A stretch of DNA of 36,502 bases from Thiohalobacter sp. (GTDB lineage Bacteria > Pseudomonadota > Gammaproteobacteria > Thiohalobacterales > Thiohalobacteraceae): contig JALWSQ010000272.1 in assembly GCA_026993645.1 (NCBI GenBank), positions 1-36,502 on the forward strand, in the 5' to 3' direction. Positions within the stretch are counted from its first letter, which is position 1; every line of letters starts with the position of its first letter. Below, one piece after another: positions 30,195 to 36,502 of this stretch. Made by a program: the position numbers and the translations under genes. A model generated the notes under the pieces. The model worked only from the letters and a program-made list of their open reading frames with translations. It was not told where the DNA came from and made no database searches.

Positions 30195-31721
30195 ATGGCC
30201 GAGGGCAGCGAATTGCGCACTGGAGAGCCGGCACCGGACCGAGCGGCATTGAAGCGTCGCCTGGTCCACAGCACCAATCTGCCCACCCTGCCCGGGGTGG
30301 CATTGCAGATCGTCGAACTGGCGCGCAATCCCGAGGTGGGCCTGGCCGAGGTGGCCGAGGTCATGGGTCGCGACCCGGCACTGGCCACCAAGGTCCTGCG
30401 CATGGCCAATTCCCCGGTGTATTCGCGCCAGCGCAAGATCGAGAACGTGCGCCAGGCCCTGGTGCTGTTCGGCCTGGACGGTGCGCTCACCGTGGCGCTC
30501 AGTTTTTCCGTTGCCACCGTGGTTCGCGATGCCTCCAGCGGGGGCCGGGGTCTCGATTATGCCCATTTCTGGCGCCGGTCGCTGTCGTCGGCCGCCGCCG
30601 GTTCCCTCGTGGGACGCCAGGCCGGCCTGCAACGGGCCGAGGACCTCTTTCTGGCCGGTCTCATCCAGGACATCGGTATGGCAGCCCTGGACCGGGCGTT
30701 GCCGGAACTCTACGGGGAACTGGGCGACGTTCAGTACGACCACCGGGCCCTGCTGGCGGCAGAGGCCGCCGTGGCCGGGGCCAACCATGGCGAGGCCACC
30801 GCCTGGATGCTGGAACACTGGGGCTTTCCCGAGCACCTGGTGGCCATGATCCAGGCCAGCCACGGTGGTGATGTCCAGGCCCTGGAGGGGGCTCCGGTCG
30901 AGGCCAGGGCCCTGTTCGTGGCCGCCGACCTGGCGGATGCCTGGTGGAGCCCCGACCGGCAGGGGGCGCTGGCCGGTTGTGCGGAACGGGCCGACCGGCT
31001 GCTGGAATTCGGGCAGGAGGCCCTGCTGGCGCTGGTGGAGCAGCTGGCGGAGGAGATTCACCTGCTGTCCCAGCTCATGGAGACCGATCTGGGGGATGCC
31101 GCCTTCCTGGCGGCGATGGCCGACGAGGCACGGGAACTCCTCATGCTGCGCAACCTGCGCAACATCCGTCGCGCCGACGACCTGGAGGAGCGGACCCGGG
31201 AACTGGAGGAGGAGGCCCAGACCGATCCCCTGACCGGGGTCGGCAACCGGGGTCGCTTCGACGAGGTGCTGGCATCGGAGTTCGAGGCCGCCCGGGCCCA
31301 GAAGTGGCCGTTGTCCCTGGTGTTGATCGATCTGGATCACTTCAAGCGCGTCAACGATGAGCTCGGCCATCAGGCCGGGGACCAGGTGCTGTGCCAGGTG
31401 GCCCAGGCCATCCGCAGCTGTATCCGCGAGTCCGACTGCCTGGCCCGCTACGGCGGGGAGGAGTTCGGCATCGTGTTGCCGGGCACGCCACTGGAGGGCG
31501 CGGTCCAGGTGTGCGAGCGTATCCTGGAGGCCGTGCGCAGCGCGTCCCGGCCGGTGGCGGGGCGGACATTGCGAGTGACGGTCAGTATCGGCCTGGCCGC
31601 ATTGGATGCCGGCACGGACATGGCCTCGCAGGAGGACCTGGTGGCGGCGGCGGACAAGGCGCTCTATGCCGCCAAGCGGGGTGGCCGGGATCGGCTGGAG
31701 GTGTTCGGCCTCGACCGGTGA
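30195..31721 (+). CDS. HDOD-GGDEF protein, putative diguanylate cyclase
   Basis: HDOD part LPTLPGVALQIVELARNPEVGLAEVAEVMGRDPALATKVLRMANSPVYS; GGDEF part DPLTGVGNRGRFDEVL, RESDCLARYGGEEFGIVLPGT. Confidence 0.9.
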   Translation: MAEGSELRTGEPAPDRAALKRRLVHSTNLPTLPGVALQIVELARNPEVGLAEVAEVMGRDPALATKVLRMANSPVYSRQRKIENVRQALVLFGLDGALTVALSFSVATVVRDASSGGRGLDYAHFWRRSLSSAAAGSLVGRQAGLQRAEDLFLAGLIQDIGMAALDRALPELYGELGDVQYDHRALLAAEAAVAGANHGEATAWMLEHWGFPEHLVAMIQASHGGDVQALEGAPVEARALFVAADLADAWWSPDRQGALAGCAERADRLLEFGQEALLALVEQLAEEIHLLSQLMETDLGDAAFLAAMADEARELLMLRNLRNIRRADDLEERTRELEEEAQTDPLTGVGNRGRFDEVLASEFEAARAQKWPLSLVLIDLDHFKRVNDELGHQAGDQVLCQVAQAIRSCIRESDCLARYGGEEFGIVLPGTPLEGAVQVCERILEAVRSASRPVAGRTLRVTVSIGLAALDAGTDMASQEDLVAAADKALYAAKRGGRDRLEVFGLDR

Positions 31722-31828
31722 ACAGAGGGGGGAACCGGACCCGCTACCGCTGCAGCCTGGCCGCGACATCCAGCGCACCACGCCCGCGCCGGATGCTGGC
31801 GAGCGGTGCCGGAGAGAGTGGAAGGGAC

Positions 31829-31848
31829 GCGCCGGGTGTCACCGGCGC
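31829..31848. terminator. Possible bidirectional terminator hairpin between convergent genes
   Basis: GCGCCGG-GTGTCA-CCGGCGC, flanked by gggacg / cgtccc; no T-tract. Confidence 0.35.
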
Positions 31849-31861
31849 ATCCCCGTCCCGT

Positions 31862-32326
31862 TCAGCCGTGGACGTGGCCGTGGGCCAGTTCCTCCTCCGT
31901 GGCCGCGCGCACGTCGGCGATCTCCACGTCGAAGGTCAGGGTCATGCCGGCCAGCGGATGGTTGGCGTCGATGGTGACGGTGTCGTCTCCCACCTGGGTC
32001 ACCACCACCACTTGCGGCCCCTGGGGGGATTCGGCCTGGAAGCGCATGCCGGGCTCGATCCGGTCCACGCCCTGGAAGGCGGAGCGCGGCACCTCCTGGA
32101 TCAGGTCCTCGTTGGGCTGGCCGTAGCCCTCCTCCGGCGGCACGGTGACGGTCATCTGGTCGCCCACGTTCTTGCCGGCCAGGGCGTTTTCCAGGCCGGG
32201 GATGATGTTGCCCGCCCCATGGAGATAGGCCAGGGGTTCGCCCCCGGCGGAACTGTCGATGGTCTCCCCTTCGGCGTTGCGCAGGGTGTAATGGATGGAT
32301 ACTACGGTATTGTCGGCAACTTGCAT
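31862..32326 (-). CDS. slyD: FKBP-type peptidyl-prolyl cis-trans isomerase, SlyD-like
   Basis: MQVADNTVVSIHYTLRNAEGETIDSS, GNIIPGLENALAGKNVGD, DANHPLAGMTLTFDVEI, His-containing tail HGHVHG. Confidence 0.9.
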   Translation of the reverse strand: MQVADNTVVSIHYTLRNAEGETIDSSAGGEPLAYLHGAGNIIPGLENALAGKNVGDQMTVTVPPEEGYGQPNEDLIQEVPRSAFQGVDRIEPGMRFQAESPQGPQVVVVTQVGDDTVTIDANHPLAGMTLTFDVEIADVRAATEEELAHGHVHG

Positions 32327-32530
32327 GTTTGAACCCTTGATTGGCAGGGCATGGCAACGGAACGGCGTGATCGTCGCAGGCGCGCGGACGCAGGATGGGT
32401 CGGCGTGGTCGGCAGCGGAACGGCTCCGGAGGCTTCAGGCCCTGGATTGAACGAACTGACTATCATACGATCTTCGGTCCGCCTTGCCTACCGCCGATGG
32501 GGCCCGGCTACCCCCCGGTCGGTTGCGGTT

Positions 32531-32559
32531 TTGCGGCCGAGCGGGGCGGCGCCTATACT
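32531..32559 (+). promoter_or_regulatory. Candidate sigma70 promoter upstream of metX-like gene
   Basis: TTGCGG (32531-32536), 17-nt spacer, TATACT (32554-32559). Confidence 0.4.
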
Positions 32560-32643
32560 TTTGCCCCCGATGCTGCGAAAATACTTGAGCGTTTTCGTGG
32601 GCTATCGAATCCCCGGATCTCCAGGCGGAACGGCATTGCAGAC

Positions 32644-33786
32644 ATGAACTTGGGTGAGGCAGGCAGGGTGGCTTTGTCGGCGCCGTTGCGGATGCGGCGC
32701 GGCGGCTCGCTCACCGACGTGGTGCTCGCCTACGAGAGCTGGGGCCAGCGGGCCGCGGACGGTGACAACGTCATCGTCCTCTTCACCGGGCTGTCGCCCT
32801 CGGCCCACGCCGCCGCCTCCACCGCGGATCCCACCCCCGGCTGGTGGGAGTACATGGTGGGGGAGGGCCGGCCCCTGGACACCCGCCGCTACCAGGTGAT
32901 CTGCTTCAATTCCCTGGGCAGCTGTTTCGGTTCCACCGGCCCCGCCTCGCCACGGCCCGATGGCGGCGGGCCCTATGCGGTGGATTTCCCCGACCTGTGC
33001 GTGGAGGACATCGCCGCCGCGGTCCGCATGGGGCTGGAGGCGCTGGGCATCCCGCGGGTCCGCGCCCTGGTGGGCACCTCCCTGGGCGGCATGTCGGCCC
33101 TGGCCTTTGCTGCGCTGTATCCCGGCTTCGCCCGGGAACTGGTGGTGATCTCGGCCGCGGCCGCCGCGCTGCCCTCGGCCATCGCCATCCGTTCCCTCCA
33201 GCGTGAGGTGATCCGGTCCGATCCGGCCTGGCAGGGTGGACGCTATGCGCCCGGGCCGGGTCCCCGCGATGGCATGCGCATCGCGCGCAAGATCGGGCTC
33301 ATGTCCTATCGCTCCGCTCTGGAGTGGGAGCAGCGGTTCGGCCGCGAACGGCGCGAGCCGGATGCCGGCGAGGTGCCGGCGTTCGGCATCGAGTTCCAGG
33401 TGGAGTCCTACCTGGATGCCAACGCCCGCAAGTTCGTGGACGGCTTCGATGCCAACTGCTACCTCTACCTGTCCCGGGCCATGGACTGGTTCGACCTGGC
33501 GGAGCACGGCGACGGCGACCTGGTGGGCGCCATCGCGGCCATGGCCCTGCGCCGGGCCCTGGTGGTCGGCGTGGAGACGGACTTCCTGTTCCCGCCGCGG
33601 CAGCAGGTAGAGCTGGCCACCGCCTTGCGCCAGGCGGGGGTGGATACCCGGCTGGAGCTGCTGCCGTCCGTCCAGGGCCACGATGCCTTCCTGGTGGACC
33701 GGCCGCGGTTCGGCGCCCTGCTGCGGGATTTTCTGGCCGCCGGCGCCGGCGCGGACGCCAAGGGACAGCGGCTGGCCACCGCCTGA
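32644..33786 (+). CDS. MetX-family homoserine (or serine) O-acyltransferase
   Basis: LVGTSLGGMSALAFAALYPGF nucleophile elbow, RKIGLMSYRSALEWEQRFGR, FQVESYLDANARKFVDGFDANCYLYLSRAMDWFDL, GHDAFL. Confidence 0.87.
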   Translation: MNLGEAGRVALSAPLRMRRGGSLTDVVLAYESWGQRAADGDNVIVLFTGLSPSAHAAASTADPTPGWWEYMVGEGRPLDTRRYQVICFNSLGSCFGSTGPASPRPDGGGPYAVDFPDLCVEDIAAAVRMGLEALGIPRVRALVGTSLGGMSALAFAALYPGFARELVVISAAAAALPSAIAIRSLQREVIRSDPAWQGGRYAPGPGPRDGMRIARKIGLMSYRSALEWEQRFGRERREPDAGEVPAFGIEFQVESYLDANARKFVDGFDANCYLYLSRAMDWFDLAEHGDGDLVGAIAAMALRRALVVGVETDFLFPPRQQVELATALRQAGVDTRLELLPSVQGHDAFLVDRPRFGALLRDFLAAGAGADAKGQRLATA

Positions 33787-33829
33787 TGCCGCCGCGCTCG
33801 GTATCGCAGCGCCGCGCGGGGGGCGGGCG

Positions 33830-34420
33830 ATGAAATTCTGCAGCCGCTGCGGGGGACCGCTGGAGGTCCGGGTGCCGGAGGGCGACAACCGGCCCCGCCA
33901 CGTGTGCCAACGCTGCCGGACCATCCACTACCAGAACCCCAAGATCGTGGCCGGCTGCCTGCCGGAGCTGGCCGACGGCCGCATCCTGCTGTGCCGTCGG
34001 GCCATCGAGCCGCGGTACGGCCTCTGGACCCTGCCGGCGGGGTTCATGGAGAACGGGGAGACCACGCTGCAGGCGGCGTTGCGGGAGACCCTGGAGGAGG
34101 CCGGGGTCCGGGTCACGGACCCCCGCTTGTACATCGTCTTCAACCTGCCTCACATCGACCAGGTCTACATGATGTTCCGCAGCCGGCTGCCAGCACCGGT
34201 GTTCGCCGCCGGCAGCGAGAGCCTGGAGGTGGCCCTGTTCGAGGAGTCCGCCATCCCCTGGGACCGGATCGCCTTCCCGGTGATCACCGAGACCCTGCGG
34301 CTCTACTTCACCGACCGCCGCCAGGGCCGGTTTCCCCTGCACCTGGGGGACATCGAGCGGCTGGCGGGGGAGCCGCCGCGGTACCGGGTACATCTGCCGG
34401 CGCGGGCCGAACTGCCCTAG
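33830..34420 (+). CDS. NUDIX hydrolase with N-terminal zinc ribbon
   Basis: CSRCGGPLE...CQRCRTIHYQNPKIV; Nudix box GFMENGETTLQAALRETLEEAG. Confidence 0.92.
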   Translation: MKFCSRCGGPLEVRVPEGDNRPRHVCQRCRTIHYQNPKIVAGCLPELADGRILLCRRAIEPRYGLWTLPAGFMENGETTLQAALRETLEEAGVRVTDPRLYIVFNLPHIDQVYMMFRSRLPAPVFAAGSESLEVALFEESAIPWDRIAFPVITETLRLYFTDRRQGRFPLHLGDIERLAGEPPRYRVHLPARAELP

Positions 34421-34433
34421 CGCGCGGGAGGCG

Positions 34434-35774
34434 TTACTCGGCCGGGGCGGCGGGGCGGCGGCCGATGGAGTAGTAGGTGAAGCCCTGGGCGGCCAGCCGC
34501 GCCGGATCGTAGAGGTTGCGGCCGTCGAAGATCACCGGGTTGGCCAGGCGCGAACGGATGTGCTCGAAGTCCGGGCTGCGGAACTCCGGCCATTCGGTGA
34601 TCACGATCAGGGCGTCGGCACCCTCCAGCGCCGCGTCGGCGGTCTCGCACAGCTGCAGGTCGGGCCGCTCGCCGTAGATGCGCCGGCATTCCTCCCGCGC
34701 CACCGGGTCGTAGGCCTGGATGTGGGCGCCCTGGGCCCACAGGGTCTCCATGATCACCCGGCTGGAGGCCTCGCGCATGTCGTCGGTGTTGGGCTTGAAG
34801 GCGAGCCCCCAGAGGGCGAAGCGGCGGCCCTCCAGGCGGTCGCCGAAGTGGGCCAGGACCTTTTCCGCCAGCAGGCGCTTCTGGCGGTGGTTGACGGCCT
34901 CCACGGCGCCCAGCAGCTGGGCCTGGTAGCCCACCTCGGCGGCGGTGCGCTCCAGGGCCCGCACGTCCTTGGGGAAGCAGGAGCCGCCGTAGCCGGCGCC
35001 CGGGTAGATGAACTGGTAGCCGATGCGCGGGTCGGAGCCGATGCCGACCCGGACCTGCTCGATGTCCGCCCCCAGGCGCTCGGCCAGATTGGCCAGCTCG
35101 TTCATGAAGCTGATCTTGGTGGCCAGCATGGCATTGGCGGCGTACTTGATCAGCTCGGCGGAGCGGACGTCCACCGCCAGCATGCGGTCACGGTTGCGGT
35201 TGAAGGGGGCGTAGAGGGCGCGCAGCAGTTCCGTGGTGCGCGGATTGTCGGTGCCCACGACGATGCGGTCCGGCCGCATGAAGTCGTCCAAGGCCGCGCC
35301 CTCCTTGAGGAATTCCGGGTTGGAAACGACGTCGAACTCGGTGTCCAGGCCGCGCGCCTGCAGTCGCTCGCGGATGGTCGCCCGGACCCGGTCCGCCGTG
35401 CCCACCGGCACCGTGGATTTGTCCACCACCACCCGGTACTGGTCCAGGTGGTCGCCGATGGTACGGGCCACCGCCAGCACGTGCTGCAGGTCGGCGGAGC
35501 CATCCTCGTCCGGCGGGGTGCCCACGGCGATGAACTGGAACAGGCCATGGGCGACGCCCTCGGCGGCGTCGGTGGTGAACCCCAGCCGACCCGCCCGCTG
35601 GTTGTCGTGGATCATGGTCTCCAGGCCGGGCTCGTAGATGGGGACGCGCCCCGCCTGCAGCATGGTCACCTTGTCCGCGTCGATGTCGACACAGAGCACC
35701 TCGTTGCCCACCTCCGCCAGGCAGGCGCCCGTCACCAGGCCGACGTAACCCGAGCCGTAGATCGTGACTTTCAT
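34434..35774 (-). CDS. UDP-glucose 6-dehydrogenase
   Basis: [72 protein letters not shown]. Confidence 0.95.
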   Translation of the reverse strand: MKVTIYGSGYVGLVTGACLAEVGNEVLCVDIDADKVTMLQAGRVPIYEPGLETMIHDNQRAGRLGFTTDAAEGVAHGLFQFIAVGTPPDEDGSADLQHVLAVARTIGDHLDQYRVVVDKSTVPVGTADRVRATIRERLQARGLDTEFDVVSNPEFLKEGAALDDFMRPDRIVVGTDNPRTTELLRALYAPFNRNRDRMLAVDVRSAELIKYAANAMLATKISFMNELANLAERLGADIEQVRVGIGSDPRIGYQFIYPGAGYGGSCFPKDVRALERTAAEVGYQAQLLGAVEAVNHRQKRLLAEKVLAHFGDRLEGRRFALWGLAFKPNTDDMREASSRVIMETLWAQGAHIQAYDPVAREECRRIYGERPDLQLCETADAALEGADALIVITEWPEFRSPDFEHIRSRLANPVIFDGRNLYDPARLAAQGFTYYSIGRRPAAPAE

Positions 35775-35821
35775 TGTCCCCGCTTCCCGTTGTAAATTGC
35801 TGCCCCGTCAGGGCCTTGTCC

Positions 35822-35845
35822 CCCCGCCGCCGGCCGGCGGCGGGG
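35822..35845. repeat. 24-bp perfect palindrome CCCCGCCGCCGGCCGGCGGCGGGG
   Basis: Read directly in the intergenic region between ugd and the tRNA operon. Confidence 0.8.
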
Positions 35846-35916
35846 CCCCCCTGGTGCGATCCGCCGGCATCCTACCACAATCGGGGCCTGGATTCGGGCG
35901 CGGACGCGCATAACGG

Positions 35917-35945
35917 TTGACAGCCGACCGGCGGTCAACCAAAAT
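35917..35945 (+). promoter_or_regulatory. Promoter of the tRNA-tuf operon
   Basis: TTGACA (35917-35922), 17-nt spacer, CAAAAT (35940-35945), GC-rich discriminator accccgc; 17 nt before mature tRNA-Tyr. Confidence 0.6.
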
Positions 35946-35961
35946 ACCCCGCTTCGCTCGC

Positions 35962-36046
35962 GGAGGGGTTCCCGAGTGGCCAAAGGGATCAGACTGTAAA
36001 TCTGACGGCTCAGCCTTCGGAGGTTCGAATCCTCCCCCCTCCACCA
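35962..36046 (+). tRNA. tRNA-Tyr (GTA)
   Basis: GGAGGGG / CCCCTCC acceptor stem, anticodon loop actGTAaat, TTCGAAT T-loop, long variable arm, encoded CCA. Confidence 0.96.
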
Positions 36047-36085
36047 GTTGCAGGCGGTGCGCCGGAATGCCGGGACGGTTTCCTG

Positions 36086-36159
<74 letters not shown>

Positions 36160-36201
36160 GACGTGCCGGGCCCCGGCCGACGGGCGCAGCGCTTGGGTTT
36201 T

Positions 36202-36277
<76 letters not shown>

Positions 36278-36285
36278 TATGCAAT

Positions 36286-36301
36286 CCCGAGCGGACTCGG
36301 G
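36286..36301 (+). other. Small perfect hairpin CCCGAG-CGGA-CTCGGG between tRNA-Thr and tuf
   Basis: 6-bp arms with tetraloop read directly; no T-tract. Confidence 0.45.
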
Positions 36302-36374
36302 TGTCGTTGCCGTCGTCGGCGGATAGCGCCGAAACTTGAACCTTTAAATATGGAACCGGAACGGGAGACAGTCC

Positions 36375-36502
36375 ATGTCCAAGGAAAAGTTTGAGCGAAC
36401 GAAGCCGCATGTGAATGTGGGGACGATTGGTCATGTGGATCATGGGAAGACGACGCTGACGGCGGCGCTGACGAAGGTGTCGGCGGAGAAGTTCAGTGGT
36501 GC
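36375..36502 (+). CDS. tuf: Translation elongation factor Tu, N-terminal part (runs off the right edge)
   Basis: [42 protein letters not shown]; classic tRNA-tuf gene order. Confidence 0.97.
   Translation, partial: MSKEKFERTKPHVNVGTIGHVDHGKTTLTAALTKVSAEKFSG

Noticed and set aside
34560-35795. 411-aa plus-strand ORF opposite ugd
   Set aside because: Shadow ORF; the minus strand is a clear UDP-glucose dehydrogenase.

Overview
High-GC window, most like a chemolithotrophic gammaproteobacterium (Ectothiorhodospiraceae-like; taxon is inference). About 36 protein-coding genes, three tRNAs and the start of tuf are supported. From left to right: a truncated hypothetical gene; a PC4-like small protein; a compact FGGY kinase / GDPD / GlpD operon; a fused ATP sulfurylase-APS kinase; purC; a copper/silver-type metal region (His-rich secreted ORF, CusCBA-like HME-RND efflux, PII-like protein, DUF302 protein, Cys-rich SAP mini-protein, Cfa, unknown ORF, CopA P-type ATPase and a 25-aa membrane micro-ORF); an HDOD gene; an Aer-type PAS/CZB chemoreceptor split by an apparent single-base frameshift; heme A synthase with two unknown ORFs; a ferredoxin-reductase; YdcH, a solo MbcA/ParS-like protein, a C-terminal J-domain protein, an HhH membrane protein, an MBL hydrolase, ispG, an HDOD-GGDEF protein, slyD, metX, a Nudix hydrolase and ugd; then the tRNA-Tyr/tRNA-Gly/tRNA-Thr/tuf operon. 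The best leads are the frameshifted chemoreceptor, the unannotated micro-ORF coupled to copA, the unusual small genes in the copper region, and a palindromic promoter in front of the tRNA-tuf operon. No CRISPR array, insertion sequence or prophage was seen. All calls come from reading motifs; no database search was run.
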